From the NCBI GenBank assembly GCA_036499545.1, contig DASYDR010000321.1, positions 1 through 24,562 on the forward strand: 24,562 nt of DNA, written 5' to 3'. Within the stretch, counting starts at the first letter, position 1. Each line of letters begins with the position of its first letter. This stretch comes from Plastoroseomonas sp036499545 (GTDB lineage: Bacteria > Pseudomonadota > Alphaproteobacteria > Acetobacterales > Acetobacteraceae). Made by a program: the position numbers and the translations under genes. Positions 8,786 through 16,537 of this stretch are shown piece after piece. Below the pieces are notes generated by a model. It did no database searches. It worked only from the letters and a program-made list of their open reading frames with translations, and had not been told where the DNA came from.

Positions 8786-10397
8786 ACGCTTCCCGCCCGC
8801 CGACATAGGTGGCGAGCACCCGCGTCTGCCGGATGCTCTCCGCGGTGGCCGCCAGGATGTCGCGGTCGAGGATCGCGAAATCGGCGAGCTTGCCGATCTC
8901 GAGCGTGCCCTTCTCCGTCTCCTCCCGCTGCGCCCAGGCGCCGAGGCTCGTATAGGCGGCCAGCGCTTCGTACGGCGTCACCGCTTCCCGCGCGTCGAGA
9001 TCGGCGCCGGAGGCGGTGCGGCGGCCGACCATGGCGGCCAGCGCAGTGAAGGGGCTGACCCGGCAGACCGCGAAATCGGAATGGCCGGGGGCGGGAATGC
9101 CGGCATCGATCAGGCTGCGATGCGGCCACATGTGCCGCATCGCCTCCTGCCCGCGATTGGCGGCATAGGCTTCGCCGAGCTCATCCATGAAGCCGGTGGC
9201 GGAGCTGTCGACGAAGCCGCCGGCCTTGAGCCGCGCCAGGATCGGCGGCGTCACGTGGCAACAGTGTTCCACCCGCATCCGGTGATCGGCGACCGGATGC
9301 GCGGCCAGCGCCGCTTCCATGACGTCGAGCGCGAAATCGATGCCGCGATCGCCGACGCCTTCGATCATCACCTGCAGCCCGGCCTTGTGCGCGGCGGTGG
9401 CGCGCGCGGTCAGGTCACCCTTGTCGTAGAGCAGCATGCCGGTATTCGGCACCGGCTCGCCCGGCACCGGCGTGCCGCGATAGGGCTCCCAATAGGCGGC
9501 GGTGCGGCCGGAGGTGGAGCAGTCCGGGCACCATTCCACGCCGACCAGCCGCAGCCATTCATCGCCGAAGCCGGACTGGATGCCGGCGCCGATCAGATGC
9601 GGGATCAGCGCCTCCTCCCGCCCGCTGGCGATGATGCCCATGCGCAGGCGCCACAGGCCTTCGCGCCGCATGCGCTGATAGGCGCGGATCGCGACCGAAG
9701 GGCAGAGCGAATTGGCGACCGAGGTGATGCCATGCGCCAGGCATTCATCCTGCACCGTCTCCATGCCGGCGATGATGTCGGCCTCGCTGTCGGCACCATG
9801 GATCGCGGTGAGGAAGATATGCGCCGCCGTCTCCCGCACCAGGCCTGTGAAGGCGCCCGTCACGGGATCGCGGTCGAAGCGGCCGAAGGGCGGGTCGACC
9901 GCCTCGGGCCCGATGCCGCAGGCGGTGAAGGCGGCGGTATTGGCGAGGCCGAGATGGCCGTCGGTGCGCAGGATGAAGACCGGCCGGCCGCCGCCGGCGG
10001 CATCCAGCTCCGCCAGCGTCGGATAGCCGCCGGAGGCGCGCTCGTTCAGCCGGTAGAAGCTGGCCCAGCGCCCTGGCGGCAGCGCCGCGCAGCGCCCCCG
10101 GATCGCGCCGAGCACCGCCTCGCGCGTCTGTACCCGGTCGGGCGAGAGCAGCACCCAGCCCTGCAGCCGGACCGCATAGGCATCCGGATGCGCGTGGCTG
10201 TCGACGATGCCGGGGATGACGCGATGCCCCGCGGCATCCACCACCCGCGTGCCGGTGCCGGCCAGCCCGCGCATCGCCACGTTGTCGCCCAGCGCGACGA
10301 TGCGGCCGCCTTGCACGGCGAGCGCCTGCCGCTCCTCGCCTGGCGCCGCCATGGTGGCGATCCGGGCATTCAGCAGGATGATGTCGGGGGCGGCCAT
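8775..10397 (-). CDS. Amidohydrolase family protein (YtcJ/amidohydrolase 3 type)
   Basis: A 540-residue metal-dependent hydrolase of the amidohydrolase superfamily. The strand-1 metal motif DSHAHPD gives His68 and His70; VEHCCH gives a later His (378), and GHSDF gives Asp441, where the superfamily's final Asp is expected. At the position where relatives read H-A-I-G-D this protein reads MIEGVGDRG, so the usual His is Glu346. That may change metal content or specificity. The family hydrolyses amide, carbamate or N-formyl bonds. The start ATG overlaps the stop of the upstream oxidoreductase as TGATG, so translation is coupled. The 3' end overlaps the convergent dimethylformamidase-like gene by 11 nt. 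No signal peptide is visible, so it is probably cytoplasmic. Confidence 0.9.
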   Translation of the reverse strand: MAAPDIILLNARIATMAAPGEERQALAVQGGRIVALGDNVAMRGLAGTGTRVVDAAGHRVIPGIVDSHAHPDAYAVRLQGWVLLSPDRVQTREAVLGAIRGRCAALPPGRWASFYRLNERASGGYPTLAELDAAGGGRPVFILRTDGHLGLANTAAFTACGIGPEAVDPPFGRFDRDPVTGAFTGLVRETAAHIFLTAIHGADSEADIIAGMETVQDECLAHGITSVANSLCPSVAIRAYQRMRREGLWRLRMGIIASGREEALIPHLIGAGIQSGFGDEWLRLVGVEWCPDCSTSGRTAAYWEPYRGTPVPGEPVPNTGMLLYDKGDLTARATAAHKAGLQVMIEGVGDRGIDFALDVMEAALAAHPVADHRMRVEHCCHVTPPILARLKAGGFVDSSATGFMDELGEAYAANRGQEAMRHMWPHRSLIDAGIPAPGHSDFAVCRVSPFTALAAMVGRRTASGADLDAREAVTPYEALAAYTSLGAWAQREETEKGTLEIGKLADFAILDRDILAATAESIRQTRVLATYVGGREAFRA

Positions 10398-11719
10398 CAC
10401 GCGGCCATCCGGTCGAGGCGATCGCGCAGCCGGTACCATTCGCCGATCACCGGCAGCACCAGCGAAGGATCGCCGCGATAGAGCGGCCGGGTCGGGAAAT
10501 GCAGCCCGTCGAGGGCGAAGGCCTCGTTGGCGGCGCCGGCGATCTTCAGCGCCACCCGGTGGCCGAGCCAGGTCGCCATGGCGACGCCGCTGCCCTGGCA
10601 GCCGGCCGCGTAATGCATCCCGTCCTGTACGCCGATATGCGGCAACTCGTCGAAGGTGAAGGCGACGTTCCCCGTCCAGGCATGGGTGATCTTCACCGCC
10701 GCCAGTTCGGGAAAGCACTCCACCATCGCCGCCCGCAGCGCCGGCGCCGCCTGTTCCGCGGTGACGCTGCGGAAGGAGGCGCGGCCGCCCCAGATCACCC
10801 GCCTGCCATCCGGCGAGGGGCGGAAATAATTCAGCACCCGCTTGGTGTCGGAGATCATGCGACGGCCGGGAAACAGCCGCTCGATGGTCGCTTCCGGCAA
10901 TTCCTCGGTCGCGATGATGTAGGAGGCAAGCGGCACCAGCCGTCGCGCCAGCCAGGGCATGGCCGCGCCCTTCGCCTTGTCCAGGCTGTAGCCATTGGTC
11001 GCGACCAGCACCGCGCGGGCGCGCATCGCGCCGCGATCGGTGACGACGCGGAAGCCGTCACCCTCCCGCGCGATGCGCTGCACGCGGACGCCATCGACCA
11101 GCAGCGCGCCGGCGCGTTCGGCCGCCGCGGCCAGGCCGCGCGCGTATTTGCCGGGATGCAGGCTGCCCGAGGCCGCGGCCTGCATGCCGCCGTGATACAG
11201 GTCGCTGCCCAGCGCTTCCCGCTGGCGCGCGCGGGGCAGCATCTCGGTCGGCAGGCCGGTGACCTCGGCGAGGAAGCCGGCCTTGGCTTCCAGCGCGGCG
11301 TAATGCTTCGGCGTCCAGGCCGGCACGAAGCGGCCGCAGCGGATATAGTCGCAGTCGATGCCTTCGCGCGCGATCGTCTCCTCGATGAAGGGGAAGCTGG
11401 CGGCGGCGGCATCGGCCAGGCGGCGGGCGCCGTCCTTGCCATGCGTCGCCTCCAGCGCGCCGGAGGCGACCTTGAGCCCGCCCGAGACCATGCCGCCATT
11501 GCGCGACGAAGCCCCCCAGCCGATGCGTTCGGCATCGATCACGACGGGCTCGTGGCCCAGGCGGCGAAGCGTCAGGGCGGCCGACAGCCCGGCATAGCCG
11601 CCGCCCACGATCGCGACATCGGCGATGTCCGGCAGGGCCTGCCGGTGCTCCGCCGGCTCGGCCGCTTCCCACCACCAGGGCTTCGACTGGAACCCCGCCG
11701 CGAAGATGGATGCCGACAA
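10397..11719 (-). CDS. NAD(P)/FAD-dependent oxidoreductase (DAO family, gamma-glutamylputrescine oxidase-like)
   Basis: A 440-residue flavoprotein. An N-terminal PWWWEAAEP stretch precedes the Rossmann motif DVAIVGGGYAGLSAA (GGGYAG at residues ~39-44) and a downstream ASSRNGGMV, the arrangement of the DAO family that includes PuuB/OrdL-type gamma-glutamylputrescine oxidases. The C-terminal FAD-contact region GCQGSGVAMA is present. Such enzymes oxidise a C-N bond of an amine or amino acid, releasing ammonia or an amine and an aldehyde. The start is taken as TTG 11719, spaced about 6 nt from GGGAGGA; a GTG at 11749 would add ten residues but has a poorer ribosome site. It is the first gene of a two-gene operon divergent from a polyamine-type transporter, which supports an amine substrate. 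Confidence 0.9.
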   Translation of the reverse strand: MSASIFAAGFQSKPWWWEAAEPAEHRQALPDIADVAIVGGGYAGLSAALTLRRLGHEPVVIDAERIGWGASSRNGGMVSGGLKVASGALEATHGKDGARRLADAAAASFPFIEETIAREGIDCDYIRCGRFVPAWTPKHYAALEAKAGFLAEVTGLPTEMLPRARQREALGSDLYHGGMQAAASGSLHPGKYARGLAAAAERAGALLVDGVRVQRIAREGDGFRVVTDRGAMRARAVLVATNGYSLDKAKGAAMPWLARRLVPLASYIIATEELPEATIERLFPGRRMISDTKRVLNYFRPSPDGRRVIWGGRASFRSVTAEQAAPALRAAMVECFPELAAVKITHAWTGNVAFTFDELPHIGVQDGMHYAAGCQGSGVAMATWLGHRVALKIAGAANEAFALDGLHFPTRPLYRGDPSLVLPVIGEWYRLRDRLDRMAA

Positions 11720-11829
11720 GATCGTCCTCCCGCGCGAATTTGCCTTCACCTGCCGGGCGCGGCGCGCTTCAATCCGTCCCAGGGAAGGTTCACGCCTGCG
11801 GCAACAAGCTGCAAGGGGAGAGTGCGCTT
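11720..11829. promoter_or_regulatory. Divergent intergenic region between the oxidoreductase and the ABC-importer operon
   Basis: This 110-nt gap must hold the leftward ribosome site (GGGAGGA, read on the minus strand around 11726-11732) and the rightward one (AGGGGAG at 11814-11820), and most likely both promoters. I see no convincing -35/-10 pair and no clear operator palindrome. No regulator gene adjoins it, so control must come from elsewhere. That it co-regulates the two operons is inferred from geometry only. Confidence 0.4.
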
Positions 11830-12951
11830 ATGCACCAGACCGGGATTCAGACGTTCCAGGAAGATTGCGTCGGGCTCGCGCGGGACAAGCACGCGCGCGG
11901 GGACATCAGCCGCCGCGCCATGCTGCAGGCGCTGGTGGCGCTCGGCGCCGCCCCTTTGCTGGCGCGGGAGGCCCGGGCCCAGGGCAGCCGCGAACTGGTG
12001 ATGGTGAATTGGGGCGGCGTTGCCAATCAGGGCTTCGGCGAGAATTACGGTGCCCCCTTCGTGGCCGAGAATGCCGGCTGGCGCGTCAGCCAGGACAGCA
12101 CCGGGCCATCCGCCGGCCGCATCCGCAGCATGGTCGAAAGCGGCCGCGTGACCTGGGATCTCTGCGACAGCTCCGCAACCTCGGCGATCTTCCTCGGGCG
12201 CGCCAATCTGCTGGAGCGCATCGACTATGGCGTCGCGAAGCGGGAGGATGTGCTGAGCCCGGTCTTCGCGATGGAGCACGGCGCGGCGCCCTATTCCTTC
12301 AGCTCCGTCCTGGTCTACGACAGCAGCAAGTTCCCGACCCCGCCGCAGAACTGGGCCGATTTCTGGGATCTGCGCCGCTTTCCCGGCACCCGCCTGCTGC
12401 GGCGCGATGCCACGACCTCGCTCGACGGCGCGCAGATGTCGCTGGGCAAGGATCCCGGCAATCTCTACCCGCTCGATATCCGGGCCTGCCTGCGCCGGGT
12501 CGCGGAGCTGCGCCGCAACTGCGTCTATTGGACCAATGGCAGCGAGAGCGAGCAGTATCTGCGCACCGGCGAAGCGGTGATGGGCATGATCTGGCACACC
12601 CGCGCCAAGGTGCTAGAGCAGGAGAGCAATGGCCGGCTGAAGTTCATCTGGAACCAGGGGCTGCTGCAGGCCGGGATCATGGTGATCCCGCGCGGCAATC
12701 CGGGCGGCGCCATGGCGCAGCGGCTGCTGGCCAGCATGCTGGCCAAGCCGGAGCCGCAGGTGAAGCTGCTGGAATTCCTGGGCAATGGCCCGACCAACCC
12801 GCGCGCCGCGGCGCTGGTGCCGGAGCCGCTGAAGCGCTTCAACCCGACCGATCCCGCCAATGCCCGCCTGCAGGTGCCGCTGGATGGCGTCTGGTGGGGC
12901 GAGAACTACCAGAGCGTGAACGCCGACTTCATCGACACCATCACCGGCTGA
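11830..12951 (+). CDS. ABC transporter substrate-binding protein, spermidine/putrescine type (PotD-like)
   Basis: A 373-residue periplasmic binding protein. Its long N-terminus carries a twin-arginine pair in SRRAMLQALVALG (Arg28-Arg29) and a likely cleavage after ARA (residue ~50), so it is probably Tat-exported. The mature part begins ELVMVNWGG, typical of the SBP_bac_8/PotD-PotF group, and has the conserved WADFWD region. ATG 11830 is preceded by AGGGGAG with 9-nt spacing. It opens an operon encoding the matching ATPase and both permeases, so the transporter is complete. Its ligand is probably a cationic polyamine or guanidino compound, judged from family and from the amidinotransferase-like enzyme downstream, but this group also binds other small organic molecules. 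Confidence 0.92.
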   Translation: MHQTGIQTFQEDCVGLARDKHARGDISRRAMLQALVALGAAPLLAREARAQGSRELVMVNWGGVANQGFGENYGAPFVAENAGWRVSQDSTGPSAGRIRSMVESGRVTWDLCDSSATSAIFLGRANLLERIDYGVAKREDVLSPVFAMEHGAAPYSFSSVLVYDSSKFPTPPQNWADFWDLRRFPGTRLLRRDATTSLDGAQMSLGKDPGNLYPLDIRACLRRVAELRRNCVYWTNGSESEQYLRTGEAVMGMIWHTRAKVLEQESNGRLKFIWNQGLLQAGIMVIPRGNPGGAMAQRLLASMLAKPEPQVKLLEFLGNGPTNPRAAALVPEPLKRFNPTDPANARLQVPLDGVWWGENYQSVNADFIDTITG

Positions 12952-12987
12952 CGCGCCGGTCGAAGCCTCGGTGACGCAACGCGTGCG

Positions 12988-13011
12988 CCGCGCGGGCATC
13001 GTCCCGCGCGG
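12988..13011 (+). other. GC-rich stem-loop after the PotD-like gene
   Basis: CCGCGCGGG (12988-12996) and CCCGCGCGG (13003-13011) form a perfect 9-bp inverted repeat with a 6-nt loop. It lies between the binding-protein gene and the rest of the operon and ends 3 nt before the GAAGGA ribosome site (13014-13019) of the aldolase-like gene. No T-tract follows, so simple termination is unlikely. mRNA 3'-end protection or partial attenuation is more plausible. Confidence 0.55.
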
Positions 13012-13025
13012 TTGAAGGATCCGCC

Positions 13026-13796
13026 ATGGCCCTGCCGCCCCCGCCGCGACGCCCCGACCCGGACCGCATCCCGACCGAGCAGGAACTGCGCGAGGATCTC
13101 GCCGCCGCCTACCGCCTGATCGCGATCTTCGGCATGACCGACCTGGTCTTCACCCATCTCTCGGTGCGCCTGCCCGGCGATGGGCACCGCTTCCTGGTGA
13201 ACCCCTACGGCATGCTGTTCGAGGAGATCACTGCCTCCGCCCTCGTCACCGTCGATGCGGATGGGGAGCCGCTGCAGCCGACCAGCTGGCCGGTCAATCC
13301 GGCGGGCTTCGTCATCCATTCCGCCGTGCATCGCGGCCAGCCCGATGCCGCCTGCGTGATGCACACCCATACCCTGGCCGGCATGGCGGTCGCGGCGCAG
13401 AAGGGCGGGCTGCTGCCGCTGAACCAGATCTCGATGGAATTCGCCGGCCGCGTGGTGACGCATGACTACGAAGGCGTCGCGGCGGACGACAACCTGTCGG
13501 AGCGGGAGCGGCTGGTGCGTGATCTCGGTGACGCGCCCTGCATGATCCTGAAGCATCACGGGCTGCTGACCGTCGGCCGCACGGTCGCGGAGGCCTTCTA
13601 CTGGATGTATTATCTGGAGCAGGCCTGCCGCATCCAGATCGCGGCGCAATCCTCCGGCGTGCCGCTGGACCTGCCATCGCCGGGCGTCGTGCAGCGCACC
13701 CGGGCGCAGTTCAGCAGCGGCCCGACCAAGGGCTGGCTGCCGTGGCAGGCGCTGCGCCGCAAGCTGGACCGCGAGCAGCCGGATTACCGCGCGTGA
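13026..13796 (+). CDS. Class II aldolase/adducin family protein
   Basis: A 256-residue protein of the class II aldolase/adducin fold. The zinc-site HxH is seen as MHTHT (His113, His115), with a further His pair at KHHGLL (177-178). Where FucA-type aldolases carry a catalytic Glu four residues before the conserved His (pattern SExxxH), this protein reads GFVIH, so the Glu is Gly. It may not be a classical retro-aldolase and could act as a metal-dependent decarboxylase, epimerase or other lyase. The ribosome site GAAGGA lies 6 nt before the ATG. It sits between the importer's binding-protein and ATPase genes, and its stop touches the possible GTG start of the ATPase, so it is firmly part of this operon. 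Confidence 0.88.
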   Translation: MALPPPPRRPDPDRIPTEQELREDLAAAYRLIAIFGMTDLVFTHLSVRLPGDGHRFLVNPYGMLFEEITASALVTVDADGEPLQPTSWPVNPAGFVIHSAVHRGQPDAACVMHTHTLAGMAVAAQKGGLLPLNQISMEFAGRVVTHDYEGVAADDNLSERERLVRDLGDAPCMILKHHGLLTVGRTVAEAFYWMYYLEQACRIQIAAQSSGVPLDLPSPGVVQRTRAQFSSGPTKGWLPWQALRRKLDREQPDYRA

Positions 13797-13804
13797 GCGG
13801 CACG

Positions 13805-14890
13805 ATGCCAGGCCATGCCCTGGCGCTGGAGCATCTGACCAAGCGCTATGGCGCTTTCACCGCGGTCGCCGATGCGTCGCTGACGGTCGAGCAGGGCCAG
13901 TTCCTGACCCTGCTCGGCCCTTCCGGCAGCGGCAAGACCACGATCCTGATGATGATCGCCGGCTTCGTGGCGCCGAGCGAAGGCCGCATCCTGCTCGACG
14001 GCCGCGACATCACCGGCCTGCCGCCGGAGAAGCGCGAATTCGGCATGGTCTTCCAGGGCTATGCGCTGTTCCCGCATATGACGGTGGCCGAGAATGTCGG
14101 CTTCCCGCTGCGGGTGCGCGGCCTCGTGCGGGCCGATCGGGACGCGAAGGTGCGCGCCGCGCTCGACCTGGTGCAGCTGCCGCAATTCGCGGACCGGCGG
14201 CCGTCGCAGCTTTCCGGCGGGCAGCAGCAGCGCGTGGCGCTGGCCCGCGCGCTGGTCTTCGACCCGGCCCTGCTGCTGCTCGACGAACCGCTCTCCGCCC
14301 TCGACAAGAAGCTGCGCGCCGAATTGCAGGAGGAGCTGAAGCTGCTGCACCGGCGCATCGGCCGCACCTTCGTGAACGTGACCCATGATCAGGAGGAGGC
14401 GATGTCGCTCTCCGACACGGTCGCGATCCTGAACCATGGCCGCCTGGTCCAGATGGGCGGGCCGGTCGCGCTCTATGACCGGCCGCGGACCCGCTTCGTC
14501 GCCGATTTCCTCGGCAAGTCGAACATGATCCCGGCCAAGGTCGCGGAAACGCGCCCGGACGGCGCGGTGCTGACCGCCGGCGGCACGCGGCTGGTGCAGG
14601 CGATGGCGGGCGCCGCGGCCGGGCAGGCGGTGCTGCTGTCGCTGCGGCCGGAGCGCATCGTGGTGCTGGGCGCCGGCGAGACGGCGGACAACATGGTCGA
14701 AGGGCGGATCGCGGCGGCCGCCTTTCTCGGCGCCGGGCATGCGGTGACGGTGGAGACCGCCGATCTCGGCCGTCTGCGCATCGCCATCCCGACCTGGCAG
14801 GCGCCGGTGGCGCCCGCCGAAGGTCTGGTGCTGCGCCTGGGCTGGTCCGCCGACGCGGCGGCGCCGGTGCTGGATGACGACGGTGCGTGA
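13805..14890 (+). CDS. ABC transporter ATP-binding protein, spermidine/putrescine type (PotA-like)
   Basis: A 361-residue importer ATPase. It has Walker A GPSGSGKTT (residues 38-46), signature LSGGQQQ (136-142), Walker B ending LLDEP (Asp160, Glu161), the H-loop in NVTHDQEEA, and a C-terminal TOBE-like regulatory domain (from ~residue 265). Length and layout are those of PotA. It powers the PotB- and PotC-like permeases encoded directly after it. The start is uncertain: GTG 13793 overlaps the aldolase stop by 4 nt and would add four residues, while ATG 13805 is used here. Neither has a strong ribosome site, which fits translational coupling. The 3' end overlaps the next gene by 17 nt. Confidence 0.95.
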   Translation: MPGHALALEHLTKRYGAFTAVADASLTVEQGQFLTLLGPSGSGKTTILMMIAGFVAPSEGRILLDGRDITGLPPEKREFGMVFQGYALFPHMTVAENVGFPLRVRGLVRADRDAKVRAALDLVQLPQFADRRPSQLSGGQQQRVALARALVFDPALLLLDEPLSALDKKLRAELQEELKLLHRRIGRTFVNVTHDQEEAMSLSDTVAILNHGRLVQMGGPVALYDRPRTRFVADFLGKSNMIPAKVAETRPDGAVLTAGGTRLVQAMAGAAAGQAVLLSLRPERIVVLGAGETADNMVEGRIAAAAFLGAGHAVTVETADLGRLRIAIPTWQAPVAPAEGLVLRLGWSADAAAPVLDDDGA

Positions 14891-15734
14891 CGCGGGCGGC
14901 GCTCAGCGCAACACGGGCTGGTGGCTGCTGATCCTGCCGGCCTTCCTGCTGATGACCGGCTTCTACCTGGCGCCGATCCTGCAGGTGCTGGCGATCTCGG
15001 TGACCGAGCCCTCGCTCGGCTTCGACAATTACGAGCGGCTATTCACCAATGCCGGCGTGCAGCGGGCGATCCTCACCACGCTGCGCATCGGCGTCATCAC
15101 CACCGCGATCGCGCTCTGCCTCGGCTATGCGCTGTCCTATGTGATCGCGCTGGCCTCGCCGCGGGCGCAGCGCTGGTGGCTGCTCGGCGTGCTGGTGCCG
15201 CTCTGGATCAGCGTGCTGGTGCGCGCCTTCGCCTGGGTGACCTTGCTGCGCCGGCAAGGGCTGGTGAATGAGGGGCTGCGCTCGCTCGGCGTGATCGACG
15301 CACCGCTCGAGCTGGTATGGAACGAGTTCGGCATCATCGTCGGCATGGTCCACTACATGGTGCCCTATGCCGTGCTGCCGATCCTGGCCTCGATGCGGGA
15401 GATCGACCCGCGCCTGCTGGCGGCGGCGCGGGGCCTCGGCGCGTCGCGCTTCACCGCCTTCACCCGGGTCTTCCTGCCGTTGTCGACACCGGGGCTGCTG
15501 GCGGCCGGCGTGCTGGTCTTCATCTTCTCGCTCGGCTTCTACATCACCCCGGCGATCCTGGGCGGTGGCAAGACGCTGATGGCGGCGGAATGGATCAAGC
15601 TGCAGATCCTCGACATCGTCCGCTGGGGCATGGGCAGCATGCTGGCGACGGTGCTGGTGGTCGCGATCCTGGTGACCTTGGCGATCTTCTCGCGGGTGGT
15701 GAACCTCAAGCGCGTGTTCGGGGCAGGCGCATGA
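14874..15734 (+). CDS. ABC transporter permease, PotB-like
   Basis: A 286-residue inner-membrane permease with about six hydrophobic segments. The first is WWLLILPAFLLMTGFYLAP after a short cytoplasmic lead. The cytoplasmic EAA loop that docks on the ATPase reads AAARGLGASRFTAFTRVFLP (about residues 182-201). Together with the following permease it forms the membrane channel of the polyamine-type importer. Its ATG lies inside the ATPase gene (17-nt overlap), and its stop overlaps the next start as ATGA, so the three proteins are probably made in fixed proportion. Confidence 0.93.
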   Translation: MTTVRDAGGAQRNTGWWLLILPAFLLMTGFYLAPILQVLAISVTEPSLGFDNYERLFTNAGVQRAILTTLRIGVITTAIALCLGYALSYVIALASPRAQRWWLLGVLVPLWISVLVRAFAWVTLLRRQGLVNEGLRSLGVIDAPLELVWNEFGIIVGMVHYMVPYAVLPILASMREIDPRLLAAARGLGASRFTAFTRVFLPLSTPGLLAAGVLVFIFSLGFYITPAILGGGKTLMAAEWIKLQILDIVRWGMGSMLATVLVVAILVTLAIFSRVVNLKRVFGAGA

Positions 15735-16519
15735 CGGGCGGATATGGACCAGGTCCCTTCGCGCGTGCGATTGCCTGGGCGACGGTGCTCTACCTCGTGC
15801 TGCCGATCACCATCGTCATCCCGGTCTCCTTCACCGACCAGCGCTTCCTCTCGCTGCCGCAGGAGGGGCTGAGCCTGCGACACTACGCCAACCTGTTCGG
15901 GTCGCAGGCCTGGCTCTCCGCTATCGGGCAGAGCGCGGCGATCGCCATCGCCTCCACCACGCTTGCGGTCGTGGCCGGGACGCTCTGCGCCATCGGCTGC
16001 TGGCGCATCGCCCGGCGCAGCACGGAATTGCTGCGGGCCCTGATGCTGCTGCCGCTGATCATTCCTTCGATCGTCTATGCGATCGGGCTCTATCGCTATT
16101 TCGGGCCGCTCGGCCTGCTCGACCGTTTCCTCGGCGCCACCATCGCGCATGGCGTCACCGGCATCCCCTATGTGGTGATCACCGTCTCCGCGGCACTCGC
16201 TTCCTTCGATCCGCGGCTGGAACAGGCGGCGCGCGGCATGGGCGCCTCGCTCTCGCAGGTCCTGCGCTGGGTGATCCTGCCGCGCATCATGCCGGGCATC
16301 GCCTCCGGCGCGATCTTCGCCTTCATCCATTCCTGGGATGAACTGGTGATCGTGCTGTTCATCGCCTCCCGCCAGGTCTTCACCCTGCCGCGCAAGATCT
16401 GGGACGGTATCAATGAGAACCTCGACCCCACCATGGCGGCGGTCGCGGTGCTGCTGATCCTCTTCACCCTGCTGCTGCTGGTCTTCGACGGCGCGATCAG
16501 GAAGCGCCGCGAATCATAA
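15731..16519 (+). CDS. ABC transporter permease, PotC-like
   Basis: A 262-residue inner-membrane permease and second half of the importer channel. The N-terminal hydrophobic segment ends in LPITIVIPVSFTD, and the EAA loop EQAARGMGASLSQVLRWVIL lies at about residues 161-180. The C-terminus ends in a positively charged RKRRES tail, expected on the cytoplasmic side. The ATG start is set by the ATGA overlap with the PotB-like gene. The substrate-handling enzyme gene follows 18 nt after the stop. Confidence 0.93.
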   Translation: MTGGYGPGPFARAIAWATVLYLVLPITIVIPVSFTDQRFLSLPQEGLSLRHYANLFGSQAWLSAIGQSAAIAIASTTLAVVAGTLCAIGCWRIARRSTELLRALMLLPLIIPSIVYAIGLYRYFGPLGLLDRFLGATIAHGVTGIPYVVITVSAALASFDPRLEQAARGMGASLSQVLRWVILPRIMPGIASGAIFAFIHSWDELVIVLFIASRQVFTLPRKIWDGINENLDPTMAAVAVLLILFTLLLLVFDGAIRKRRES

Positions 16520-16537
16520 CCGGGGAGTGACGCCATC

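Noticed and set aside
6287..8806. An 839-residue minus-strand frame opposite the dimethylformamidase-like gene
   Set aside because: A compositional shadow; the plus-strand protein matches a known family end to end.
8694..10481. A long plus-strand frame opposite the amidohydrolase gene
   Set aside because: No motif, biased composition, and the minus strand encodes an amidohydrolase with intact metal motifs.
14874..16519. The two permease genes as a split or frameshifted single permease
   Set aside because: Each has its own set of membrane segments and its own EAA loop, as in PotB/PotC pairs, so they are two separate proteins.
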